Assembly (NCBI RefSeq): GCF_037201975.1
Contig: NZ_CP147520.1
Coordinates: 2,542,001-2,606,000 of the forward strand
DNA: 64,000 nucleotides
Reading direction: 5' to 3'
From: Streptomyces sp. TG1A-60
GTDB lineage: Bacteria > Actinomycetota > Actinomycetes > Streptomycetales > Streptomycetaceae
Below, in pieces: positions 52,344-63,100 of the stretch (position 1 is its first letter; the number at the start of each line of letters is the position of its first letter). A model generated the notes under the pieces. It was not told the DNA's origin. It made no database searches and worked only from the letters and a program-made list of their open reading frames with translations. The translations under genes were made by a program, and so were the position numbers.

Positions 52344-55085
52344 TCAGCCTTCGACGACTTCGACGATGCCGGTGTCGCCGTCGACCATGATCATGTCGCC
52401 CGTGCTGATGCGCTGCGTGGCGTACTTGGTGTTGACCACTGACGGCACGTTGAATTCCCGCGACACGATCGAGCTGTGCGAGAGCATCGACCCGATGTCG
52501 GTGACCACACCGCCGGCGATGGCGAAGAGCGGCGTCCAGGAGGCGTCGGTGTAGCGAGTGACCAGGATCTCGCCGGGCTGGAACTCGTCGGCCTGCCACA
52601 CCAGGTCCTCCACGATGCGCGCCCGGCCCACGATCCGCCCAGGGCTGGATCCCAGGCCTTCCAGCCGCTCCCCGTCGGCGATCGGCCGCAGCGCCTTGGT
52701 GATGTCGTGCTCACCGATGAACGTGAGTGGAGGTTCGGGCAGCCGGTTGTGGTACTCGTGCACGCGCCGCCGCTCGTCCAGCTTGGTGCGGGAGAACACC
52801 TCGCGTCCCGTGTCCGCCCCGCGCAGATAGGTCCGGACGTCCTCGAAGTCGAGGTGGGCGACCTCGTCCAGGGAGTGCAGGACGCCCTCGTCGACGAGTC
52901 GGCGGCCCACCTCGTACACGATGTTCCTGACCAGCCAGATCGACGTGATCATCGACATGCGCGTGGTCTCGCGCAGCTCGCTGCACAGGGCGTACATCGC
53001 GATGACCGTCTCGATGGTCTTCCGCTTGTGCAACGGCAGCTTCTCCAGGACCGCCCGGGCGTCGCCCTCCTCGTGTGCGCGGCTACGCCCCATGATGTCG
53101 TCGACGGAGAACCCGTCCGCGGAGTAGCGGCGGATCAACTGGAAGATGTACGAGGGGTCGTCGATCCAGCGCGGGTGGGTGAGTTCCATCTCCTGGCGGC
53201 CACGAGTGCCGTTGGCTCGCAGGAACGGCTCCATCTGCGCGTTCCAGAAGGCACGCCCCTCGGTGTCCTCACGCAGCCGGACCTCGATCTCTTCGAGCGG
53301 CGTCTCTTTGATGATCTCCATGACGCGAGGCCTGGCCTTGGCGGCCTGGGCCACACCCCAGATCTCCTGCGCCGACGCCACGGTGCGCAGGCTGGACATG
53401 TCGGTCTTGATGCGGTTCTGCAGGTTGACGCCGTCGGCGCCGAGCCACTTGGCGCACAACTCCGTCAGTACGCCGTAGAACCCGAAGGCGTTGATGTAGT
53501 AGGGCATGTAGCCCACGTGCGCGTCGTGGAAGAAGGCCAGATACCGGACGAGTTCGGCGTCGAGTTCGCGGCGGCTCATCCGCGTCAGGTCCAACTGCCT
53601 GGCGCGGTCGAACTCGTACAGCCGTGTGGCGACCATCTCCTCGGCTCGGTGCTTCATGCCAAGCATCTCGGTCGCCGTGGACTGCGCCCAGTGGATCGTC
53701 GAGAGCAGGTCCTCCATGCCGCCGGGGAAGGTTCCGAAGGGATTCTCGTACGTGACGAGGTCGACCTCTTCGCTGACGAAGCGGCTGGTGAAGTGGCGCT
53801 GGTCGCGGGTGGGCAGGCACTGGCCGAGCAGGTACGCCGTGTAGGAGATGTTCAGATAGACATGGCCCTGGAAGTAGCCCATCTGCAGACCGACGTCGCC
53901 GGTGTCACGGACGCCGAGTGCCGCGGAGCAGTCATCGTGCACATGGTGCTGGTAGTACCGGGCGAAGCTCAGACCGAGCGGTGACATCAGGCCGACGAAG
54001 ATCTCGCCGATGTCCATCCGCGACCACAGGGTGCCGTGTTGCACGGCGTCGGGCTGCGGTTCGAGGTAGGGGCTGAGCCCGTCGGCCACCGCCTTGCCCT
54101 GAGGACGGGTGGTGATGGGCCTGGTCTGCAGGAGGTACAGCGTGCCGTCGCGCATCGCCCACTCGATGTCCTGCTCGGTGCCGTAGTGGGACCGGACTTC
54201 GATCGCGAGCCTGGCGAGCGCGTCCAGCTGATCACGGGTCAGGCAGGGCGCGTCGCGGTCGGCGTCGTCGACCTTGGTCATGCCGATCCTGCCGGGTGCG
54301 AGCGGCGCGCACTTGGTCACCTTGTAGCGGACGCGCTCCTCGACCACCTCCAGGGTACGGTCGTCCACGACGAAGAAGTCACTGGAGACCCGGCCGGAGA
54401 CGAGCCCCTCGCCGAGACCGCAGCAGGCCTCCACAACCAGCCGGTGGGGCCGTGCGCTGATCGGGTCGACGGTGAAGAGGACGCCGCTGACATCGGCGTG
54501 GACCATCTCCTGCACGACCACGGCGATGGAGCCCACGGGGCCGCCGGCATCGCGGTAGGCGGCCGCGCGGTCGGACCACAGCGAGGCCCAGCAGACCTTC
54601 ACCGCGTCGAGCAGTGTCTGGTCCCCCGACACATCCAGGACCGTGTCGTGCTGGCCGGCGAAGGACTGCGCGGCGGAGTCCTCCCGGCAGGCGGACGAGC
54701 GGACCGCGACCCTGGGGCGGCCAAGGTCCTCGTAGGCGGCGAGGATCGTACGGGCGATGGGCTCGGGGATGTCCCTGGCCAGGATCAGCTCGCGCACCGT
54801 TCGACTTTCCGCGGCGCGGGCCTCGGCGGCGCGGATCTCCGCCGCGAGGCCGGTCTCGCGCAGGAAGAGGTCGAACAGGCCGGTGGTGAGGCAGAACGCG
54901 GGCGGGATCGGAAGCCCTGCCTCGATCATCTCGCCGAGCCGGGCGGCCTTGCCGCCCAGGGTCTCGACACCGGCACCGGCACCGTGGCCGCGGCCGAGGA
55001 CGGCCACGAGTTCGGAGTGCGGGGCGTCCGACAGCGTCGTGGCGGGAGTGGAGGGGGCCGGGTTGCTTGCCGTTCGGGTGTCCAT
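52344..55085 (-). CDS. redH: Prodiginine-condensing enzyme RedH (PEP-synthase-like)
   Basis: A 913-residue enzyme from ATG 55085 (AGGAGA upstream). Residues ~35-340 form the pyruvate-phosphate-dikinase-like ATP-binding domain (ETLGGKAARLGEMIEAGLPIP, VAVRSSACREDS, LLQTRPIT). A central region of about 400 residues is special to this family. The C-terminal phospho-carrier domain has GSMLSHSSIVSRE with the swivelling histidine near 870. RedH/PigC uses this machinery to activate and condense the bipyrrole aldehyde MBC with a 2-alkylpyrrole, giving the tripyrrole pigment. It is flanked by redI and redG as in S. coelicolor. Confidence 0.92.
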   Translation of the reverse strand: MDTRTASNPAPSTPATTLSDAPHSELVAVLGRGHGAGAGVETLGGKAARLGEMIEAGLPIPPAFCLTTGLFDLFLRETGLAAEIRAAEARAAESRTVRELILARDIPEPIARTILAAYEDLGRPRVAVRSSACREDSAAQSFAGQHDTVLDVSGDQTLLDAVKVCWASLWSDRAAAYRDAGGPVGSIAVVVQEMVHADVSGVLFTVDPISARPHRLVVEACCGLGEGLVSGRVSSDFFVVDDRTLEVVEERVRYKVTKCAPLAPGRIGMTKVDDADRDAPCLTRDQLDALARLAIEVRSHYGTEQDIEWAMRDGTLYLLQTRPITTRPQGKAVADGLSPYLEPQPDAVQHGTLWSRMDIGEIFVGLMSPLGLSFARYYQHHVHDDCSAALGVRDTGDVGLQMGYFQGHVYLNISYTAYLLGQCLPTRDQRHFTSRFVSEEVDLVTYENPFGTFPGGMEDLLSTIHWAQSTATEMLGMKHRAEEMVATRLYEFDRARQLDLTRMSRRELDAELVRYLAFFHDAHVGYMPYYINAFGFYGVLTELCAKWLGADGVNLQNRIKTDMSSLRTVASAQEIWGVAQAAKARPRVMEIIKETPLEEIEVRLREDTEGRAFWNAQMEPFLRANGTRGRQEMELTHPRWIDDPSYIFQLIRRYSADGFSVDDIMGRSRAHEEGDARAVLEKLPLHKRKTIETVIAMYALCSELRETTRMSMITSIWLVRNIVYEVGRRLVDEGVLHSLDEVAHLDFEDVRTYLRGADTGREVFSRTKLDERRRVHEYHNRLPEPPLTFIGEHDITKALRPIADGERLEGLGSSPGRIVGRARIVEDLVWQADEFQPGEILVTRYTDASWTPLFAIAGGVVTDIGSMLSHSSIVSREFNVPSVVNTKYATQRISTGDMIMVDGDTGIVEVVEG

Positions 55086-55105
55086 GATGAGGTCTCCTGG
55101 CCTGG

Positions 55106-56194
55106 TCAGGGCGTTGCGGGCCGGGCGTTGGTGCCGGCGAACGCAAGGAACGGCTGGGTGGGGATGATCTGCGTGGCCCGGACGTCGACGAACCCCGCCT
55201 TCTCCATCTGGGCGACCAGCTCGTCTTCCTGGGGCAGCGGGCCGCCGAAGTCGGCGTACTCGAACCAGAGGTTGAGCACGTCGATGCCGAGGTTTCCGCC
55301 ACCCTGGCACGACGAGGTGACCAGCAATCGGCCGCCGGGCGCGAGGAAGGACCGAGCGCGCTCCAGCACCTCGACCCGCTCGCTCTCGGGGAAGTAGTAG
55401 ATGTTGTTGTGGAGAGTGACGAGGTCGAACTGAGGCTGGAGATCAAGAGTCCGGAGATCTCCCTGGCGGATCTCGACCCGGTCAGTGAGCCCCCATTGGG
55501 CCATGTTGTCGGCGGCCTGCGCGGCGACCTCCTCCTGCAGGTCGACCGCGAGGGCGGTCAGGCGGGGGTTGAGCTCCGCGGCGTAGCGGACGTAGGCGCC
55601 CGTGCCGCAGCCGATCTCCAGCAGACGGACCGGCGTGGCGCGCTCCAGGGTCTGGTCGATGGCCTCTTGGACAAACCCCTGCAGGGCCAGGGAAGAGCGG
55701 GCGATGACCGTTCCGTCCTGGTCGTCGAGGGAGAAGCGGTGGCCATGCCTGAGCATGCGGGGCGCGTCGAGCAGCACGGGTACGTGGAAGCGCATGATCT
55801 CTTCCAGGGCGGCGGCGACGGCGTCGTTCCCGACCTGGGCCAGGAGCTTGGCCGTGTTGCTTTTGAGCCGGTAGCACCCCTCGCGCATGTCGAACTCGCC
55901 GAGGCGGACGCCTATGTCGAGCCAGGCGCGCAGTCGTTGGCGGTCGTCGGGGACCTCCAGGTGTTCGGCCAGGCTGTCCAGGTCGCACGGGCGCACGGCC
56001 AGGCATTGCAGCACGCCCGACCCCGCGGCGGAAGCCAGGAACGACGCCCGGTACAGCGGGGTGACGACCAGGGTCGAGAGCGTCAGCAGGAGCGGGGTCC
56101 GCGGATCCGTGACGATCTTGGCCACAGCCAGCGCGTCCGTGATCGGTTCCTCCACCCGCTCCTTGACGGTCCTGGCCAGGCTCAGTAGATCCAT
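55106..56194 (-). CDS. redI: O-methyltransferase RedI-like
   Basis: A 362-residue protein from ATG 56194 (AGAGGG upstream) with an N-terminal dimerisation/winged-helix part (~residues 40-130) and a C-terminal SAM domain: LEIGCGTGAYVRYA at ~190-203, ALAVDLQEEV, and FLAPGGRLLVTSS. This is the layout of small-molecule O-methyltransferases. In prodiginine clusters RedI/PigF makes the methoxy group of the bipyrrole (HBC to MBC). Its start overlaps the redJ stop by 13 bases. Confidence 0.85.
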   Translation of the reverse strand: MDLLSLARTVKERVEEPITDALAVAKIVTDPRTPLLLTLSTLVVTPLYRASFLASAAGSGVLQCLAVRPCDLDSLAEHLEVPDDRQRLRAWLDIGVRLGEFDMREGCYRLKSNTAKLLAQVGNDAVAAALEEIMRFHVPVLLDAPRMLRHGHRFSLDDQDGTVIARSSLALQGFVQEAIDQTLERATPVRLLEIGCGTGAYVRYAAELNPRLTALAVDLQEEVAAQAADNMAQWGLTDRVEIRQGDLRTLDLQPQFDLVTLHNNIYYFPESERVEVLERARSFLAPGGRLLVTSSCQGGGNLGIDVLNLWFEYADFGGPLPQEDELVAQMEKAGFVDVRATQIIPTQPFLAFAGTNARPATP

Positions 56195-57066
56195 GATGGT
56201 TCCCTCTTCGAAGTGAGGAGTGGGTCTGGCGCGTCCGGGCCGGGTCCGCCCGGCTCGTCGATGAGGCGGGCGAGTTCGCCGCGGATCTCGCGCAGGAGTG
56301 TCAGCCGCGAGGTGCCGTTGAGGAAGAAGTGGTCGCCCTCCAGATGGCGTCGCAGAAGGGAGCCGCTGGTGTACGCGCGCCACGCCTCCACCTCGGGCGC
56401 GGACGCGATCGGGTCGTGGGTGGCGGAGAACGCGGTCATCGGGCAGTCCAGAGGGTGCCGCGGAGTCCAGCGGTAGGTCTCGCAGGCGGTGAGGTCGGCA
56501 CGGAGCACCGGCAGGCGCCGCTCCAGGTAGGAGCTGCCGATGGAGTCGTCGGCACCCAGGCCGCCGAGGCCGCGGATCAACTGCTGTAGCTCCGCGTCGG
56601 AGAGCGTGTGGTCGTCGCGGTCGCCGTACAGATGCGGCGCCCTGCTCCCTGACACGAACAGGTGCAGGGGCTCGGGTCGGCCGCGATCGCGCAGCTCGCA
56701 GGCGACTTCGTAGGCGAGCAGTGCGCCCATGCTGTGGCCGAACAGGGCGTAGTCGCGGACGAGTTCGCACGCGACGAGCGCATCCGCGATGTCCGAGGCC
56801 AACGGGGCCATCGCGGTGTACGGCGTCTCCCGCAGGCGAAGTCCCCGCCCCGGCAGGAGCACGGGGACCACCTGGACACGGTCACCGAGGTGCTGCGCCC
56901 AGCCTCGGTAGACGGACGGAGTGCCACCGGCGTACGGAAAGCAGACCAGCCGCAACGGTGCGGTGTCTGTCCCGGCTTCGGTCCCCGCCACGACGCCGGG
57001 GAACCAGCCGCCGGTCGGTGGCCGCGGAGCCGGTGGAATTCCTGACGGCCTCTCGCTGGTGTGCAC
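56182..57066 (-). CDS. redJ: Type II thioesterase RedJ-like
   Basis: A 294-residue alpha/beta hydrolase from GTG 57066 (GAGAGGA upstream). The nucleophile elbow is FGHSMGALLAYE (~107-118), the acid is in FSATHDPIASAPEV and the histidine in LEGDHFFLNG, all standard for external thioesterases. RRLP-x-LRADLTACETYRW is typical of the family. In the red pathway the matching protein hydrolyses acyl-carrier thioesters such as dodecanoyl-ACP. It lies between the redL-K fusion (44 bases) and redI (overlap). Confidence 0.88.
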   Translation of the reverse strand: MHTSERPSGIPPAPRPPTGGWFPGVVAGTEAGTDTAPLRLVCFPYAGGTPSVYRGWAQHLGDRVQVVPVLLPGRGLRLRETPYTAMAPLASDIADALVACELVRDYALFGHSMGALLAYEVACELRDRGRPEPLHLFVSGSRAPHLYGDRDDHTLSDAELQQLIRGLGGLGADDSIGSSYLERRLPVLRADLTACETYRWTPRHPLDCPMTAFSATHDPIASAPEVEAWRAYTSGSLLRRHLEGDHFFLNGTSRLTLLREIRGELARLIDEPGGPGPDAPDPLLTSKREPSWIY

Positions 57067-57110
57067 GTGGGTCCTCTCCGTCCTGATTGCCGATCTCCGA
57101 CACTGGCTGG

Positions 57111-60100
57111 TCAGCGGGCGACGTGCTTGCGGCCTTCCGGTGAGTCCAGCCAGGCCAGGGTGAGTTCGACGCCCTCCTCGAAACCCACCTCGCTCTTGAA
57201 CCCGAAATCGTCGCGGGCACGGTCGACGGCGTAGGACTGATCGCGGTCGAAGAGATGGACGGCGTGCCGGGTGAGCACCGGACGGGACTTGACTCCCAGC
57301 GCGCCGTAGAGCTTCTCCGAGACCGAGGCCACACCGCGTGCCACCGGTGTGGGCAGACTGAACGCGGGCGACTTGACGCCGAGGCCTCGGGCCAGCGCCT
57401 CGATGTACTCCCGCCACGTCGTCAGGTCGTGGTCGCGCAGGTTGTACGCCTTGCCCACCGCGGCTTCGGAGGTGCAGGCGGCGATCATCCCGTCGACCAG
57501 ATTGCCCACGTAGATAAGCCCGGCCGGTACCTCGCCCCTACGGATGTAGACCATCTGCCTGTTCACCAGGAGGGTCGCGATCTCGATGACGAAGTCCTTG
57601 CTGCGCGGGCCGTAGACCGACACCGGCCGCACGACGGTGAGCGGCAGGCCGGCCCGCTCGGCCGCCTCACGCACGGCGCGTTCGCCAAGCACCTTGCTGC
57701 GGTTGTACGGCAGTCCGATGTCGTTGAGGTCCGCGCTCTCGTCGCACGGCGTGACCGGGTAGCCGTAGACGTCGGTGGTGCTGACGTGGAGGAAGCGCTC
57801 GACCGTGCCCGCGTGGTGTGCGGCCTCGACGAGGTTGCGGCCGCCGTCGACATTGATCCGCGCGAAGTCCTCCCAGGGGCCCCAGTCGGCCGACATGCCC
57901 GTGCAGTTGTAGACGTGGCGCACACCGGTGGTGGCACGCCGCAGGCTCTCCGGGTCGTCGAGATCACCGGTCACGATCTCGACGTCGACGCCGTCGAAGG
58001 CGGAACGGTCGCTGCCTTGGCGGACCAGTACCCGCACACGGTGGCCGCGCTCGGCCAGCCGACGGGTCAGGTGTCCCCCGATGAAGCCGCTCGCGCCCGC
58101 GACCAGGACGTCGGCGTCGGCGTCGGCGACACTGAGGCGCTTCGGTTCGGGTGTGGAGGCGGGCGCCTGCGTGGATCCGGATGTGATCCCGGTGCGCGCG
58201 GCCTCGTGCTCGGACGTGGACGCGGTCGGGGGAGTTCCCCTCGTGTTCTTCTCTGCCATGGCCCGCCCCAGGAGGTCGAGGGAGTGTTCCAGGTCTTCTT
58301 CGCTGTGGTCCGCGTTGATGAAGAATCGAAGGCGGCACTCGTCGCGGGCGACGGCGGGGTAGCCGATCGGCATCACGTTCACACCCTGATCGAGCAGGGC
58401 GTTGGAGAGCGCCATGGTCTTCTCCCAGTCGCCGATGACGACCGGGATCACCGCGGAGGCACGTGAGACGCCGATGTCGAGTCCGCGGGCCCGTGCCGAG
58501 TCACGGAAGTGCTCGGACAGCTGCCGCACACGGGCCACACGGTCCGGCTCCTCTCTGATGATCCGGATCGCCTCCAGCGCCGCGGCCGTGTTCGCCGGCG
58601 AGATTCCGGTGCTGAAGATGTGCAGCGGGGTGGTGTACTTGAGGTACTCGATGATCGGCCCGCGCGACGCGATGTAGCCGCCGAGGCTGCCGATCGCCTT
58701 GCTCAGCGTGCCCATCCACAGGTCGACGTCTCGGCGGTCGACTCCGAAGTACTCGCCTATACCCCGGCCCGTGCGTCCGAGGACGCCGATCGAGTGCGCT
58801 TCGTCGATCATCAGCATCGCGCCGTGACGCTCCTTGACGTCGATGAACCTCCGCAGGTCGGGGATGTCACCGTCCTGGCTGTACGCGCCTTCGACGAGGA
58901 CCAGGGCCCGTCGGTGCTGCGAACGCAGCGTGCCCAGCAACGAGTCGAGAGCCCGCCAGTCGTTGTGCGGGAAGGGCCTGCGACGCGCGCCCGAGAGGAT
59001 GCAGCCGCGTACCGCGCTGTCGTGGATCCATTCGTCGTGCAGGATCAGGTCCTCGGGTCCGAAGAGGTGACCGATCGTCGCCACGTTCGTGGCATGGCCT
59101 CCGGCGTAGACGATGGCCGCGTCGGTACCGAGGAACGAGGCGATCTCGGCGTCCAGTTCGTGGTGCAGCGGCGTCTCGCCGAACAGCAGGGGTGTCGCCG
59201 AGCTGGAGGTGCCGTACCGGTCGATGGCGTCCTGTGCGGCCCGGCGGACGCGGGGGTGGTTCGACAGGGCAAGGTAGTTGAAGGACGAGAAGTTGATGAC
59301 CAAGCGGCCTTCCACGGAGGCTCGGCCCGAGTTGTGTCCCTCGTGCACCCGACCGTACGGGTTCACACCACTCGACCTGGTCTGGCGGAGCCTGCCCTGC
59401 AGCTCCGCGTACTCGGCCCACTCCTCGAACACCCGCTCCTGCTTGACCACATGGCCGGGGCCGGCCGGAGCAGGCATGGACCCGACCGGCTCCTCGCACT
59501 CGCGGGAGCCGTCAGCCGGGTGGTCACCGTCCGGGAGGACCGCGGTGCCTTCAGTGCCGAGAAGGTCCGCGAGCTGCCCGACGGTCGGGTCCTCGGGCAG
59601 GGTCTCCCGGTGATCCTCCAGACGCCCCGGGAACCGCCGGGTGAGGGAACGCTCCAGTTCGGTCCGCATCAGCGAGTCGAACCCGAGGTCCGCCCCGAGA
59701 CGTGCGTCCAGTGGAATCCCCTCGACCGGGAAGGAACACACCCGCGCGACAAGGCCGACCACCACATGGCGCGCGGTCCCCTCGTCCGCCGGGACAGCGG
59801 CGGCCGGGACCGCGGGCTGAACGGAGGCGGGCTCGGTACGCCCGTTGCTCGCGGTGTCGGCCGACGCCGCGGAAGGCGGCTCGGGGCGCCGCACCGGCGC
59901 CGGATCCAGGCTGTCGTGGCGCTCGTCCTTCTGCGGGGGAGGACGGAACCAGTACGGTTGCCGCTCAAGGACTGCGTGCGGTATCGGGATCGGATGCCTG
60001 CGGTACCCCTCGTCGAGAGCGGTCCAGTCCACCTCGCCGCCCGCGCAGTGCAAGCGGCCGAGCGACTGCAGCAGTGTCTCCCAGTCGCCACCGCCGGTGT

Positions 60101-63100
60101 TTCCGCCCCGGCCACGTCGCAGAGACGGCAGCCACAGCACAGGGTTCTCGTCGTCCGCGGCCGTCATGGTGCGCGCCATGTTGAGCAGGGTCGGGTGCGG
60201 GCCGATCTCCACGAACGCATCGCAGCCCAGTCCGCGAAGCGTCTCGAAGCCGTCGGCGAAACGCACCGTGCCGAGCAGGTGCTCGACCCAGTCGTCGGCC
60301 CCGATCCTCGTGGCGACCAGCTCACCGGTGGCGTCGAAGACCCAGGGGATCTCCGGCTCCGCGAAGGCGACGGCACGGGCCGCCTCGCGCAGCGGCTCCG
60401 CCGCACCGGCCATCAACGTGGAGTGGAATGCGTGCGACACGGCCAGCGGCCTGACCACGACGGACCGGTCCTGGAGCAGGACACGCACCTCGTCGATCTC
60501 CTTGCGTGCCCCGGACAACACCAGATGGCCGGGAGCGTTGACCGCGGCCACGGAGACCGAGCCGAATCCGACGGCTGCCGCACGGATCGCTTCCGCGTCC
60601 CCGGCGCAGGCGATCATCGCGCCGTCGCCCGGCTGTTCATCCATCTGCCTGGCCCGCACCACGGCCAGGGTCAGTGCGTCCTCCAGGGACATCACTCCGG
60701 CCACGCATGCGGCACCGTACGCGCCGATGCTGTGCCCCAGCAGGGCGGTGGGGCGCACGCCGAGCGACATCCACAGTTCGGCGAGCGCGACCTCCAGCGC
60801 GACCAGGGCCGGCTGGCAGTAGCGGGTGCTCCGCAACCGGTCCGCGCCGTCTTCGGCGAAGAGCAACTCCGTCAGCGGAACACCGAGTCGCGGCCGCAGT
60901 ACGCGGTCGGCGCGGTCGAGGGTGCGGGCGAAGCCGGTGTGCGTGTCGTACAGCCCCTTGCCCATGCCCGTGTACTGCGTGCCCTGGCCGCTGAAGAGGA
61001 ACGCGACCTTCGGCGCCGCGGCGGGCCTCGCACGGCCGCGTACGACGGCGGTCGACGCCTCGCCGCGGGCCAGAGCGTCGAGCGCCGTGTCGAACGCCTC
61101 GGTGGAGCCGCCGGCGACGACCGCCCGGAACGCGAGCTGGGCGCGTCCCGTGCTCGCCGTGCGGCAGAGGTCGCCGAGGTCCGCGTCCGGATGGGCGGCC
61201 AGGTGGGTGCGCCAGCGTTGCGCGAGGGCGGTGAGTGCCGTCGGCGTGTGCGCCGACAGGCACAGCGCGTGCACCGGCCGCTTCGGGGGCACCGCTTCGT
61301 CCCGCGTCGGCTCGGGGGGCGACTCAAGCACGACATGTGCGTTCGACCCGCCGAATCCGAACGAGCTCACCCCCGCCCGTACCGCGACACCGTCCGGAAG
61401 GCCGGTGAGCCGCGTCGGTACGCCGAGTCCCGCGCCGTCCCATGCCAGGTGCCGGTTCGGCGTGCGGAGGTGGAGCGTCGGCGGTACCTGGCGGTTGCGT
61501 ACGACAAGCGCCGCTTTGATGAGTCCGGCGATGCCGGCGGCCGCCTCCAGGTGACCGATGTTGGTCTTGACCGACCCCACGAGACACGGGCTGCCCTCTG
61601 TGCGGCTGCTGCCGTAGACAGCCGCGAGGCCCTCCCATTCGACGGGGTCGCCGAGCGAGGTGCCGGTGCCATGAGCCTCGACGTAGCCGATCTCGTCACC
61701 GCTCAACCCCGCCTGGGACAGAGCCCGCTCGATCACCGCCCGCTGGGCCGAGCCCTTGGGTGCCGTAAGGCCGTTGCTCCGACCGCCATGTCCTGTCGCC
61801 GAACCCCGGATCACGGCGTGAATCCGGTCGCCGTCGGCGATCGCGGCGGAGAGAGGTTTGAGGAGGACCAGACCTGCGCCTTCGCCGCGCGCATATCCGC
61901 TCGCGGAATCGTCGAAGGTACGACAACGGCCGTCCGGCGACAGCATGTTGCCCTCGGAGAACGCCACGGAGAGGCCGGGGGTGATCAGCAGGTTCACCCC
62001 GCCGGCGAGCGCCGCCACGCACTCCCCTCGGCGCAGGCTCTCGCAGGCCAGATGGACCGCCAACAGCGACGAGGAGCAGGCTGTGTCGAGGGCGAGGCTC
62101 GGGCCCTGGAGGTCGAGCGTGTACGACAGTCTGTTCGCCGCGATGGAGTGGGCGTTTCCGGTGGCAGCGTGGATGTCGATCGTGTCCAGCCGGCTCATCT
62201 GCAGCTCGGAATAGTCATGGCTGCTGATGCCGACGAAGACCCCGGTGTCACTGCCCGCGAGTCGGGAAGGGGCGATGCCCGCGTCCTCCACGGTCTGCCA
62301 GGCGATTTCCAGGAGCAGTCGCTGCTGGGGGTCCATCCGGATCGCTTCTCTGGCCGAAAGGCCGAAGAAACGGGGGTCGAACTCGTCGGCATGGTCGATG
62401 AAGCCGCCGTAACCCGGCGCGCTCACCCGGTCGGCATCCCAGCGGCCGCCGGGGACTTCGGTGATCGCGTCGCGGCCGTCCACGAGGAGTCGCCAGTAGC
62501 TGTCCACGTCCGGGGCGCCAGGGAAACGGCAGCCGAGGCCGATGACCGCGATCGGCTCGTCCACACGACCGTCGTACGAAGCCGTGGTGATCGCGCCCGC
62601 CGCGAACCGTTTGTCAGGGCTGCCGAAATGGGTCGCCACAGCGCGGATCGTCGGGTGGTCGAACGCCGCACTCGTCGTCACCTCTCGGCCCATCTCGGAA
62701 CCGAGCTCGGCCAGGATCGCGACGGCTTGCTTCGAATCGAGGCCCAAGGACGCCAGGGGCTTGGTGACGTCGATCGATGCCGGGGGCAGTCCGAGCCGGC
62801 CCGCGACCCTCCCGACCAGCCACGCCTCGATCGCCTCCGGTTCCCGCGACGTCTCGGGCCGAGTGGTCTCGGGGGGCGAGGAACCGGGCTCTTCGGCATC
62901 GGGCCCCCGTTCCTCACCGAGGAGCAGAGCGATCAATGTGTCGACCCGCGGCCGTACCAGCAGCTCTCCCACCGCGATCGTGGTGCCGAGTCGCTGTTCG
63001 AGGTCCCGTACGGCGGTGAGGAGCGCCGGATAGTCCAGGTCGAGTTCGGCGAACGTCCAGCCACTCACGTCGGGAGGGTCGGCGGCGGCCGAGACACCGG

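Noticed and set aside
58115..58255. redK as a separate gene starting after the oxoamine synthase
   Set aside because: No in-frame ATG or GTG with a ribosome site occurs near the SDR start and no stop precedes it, so a fusion is the better reading unless a base-calling error is found.
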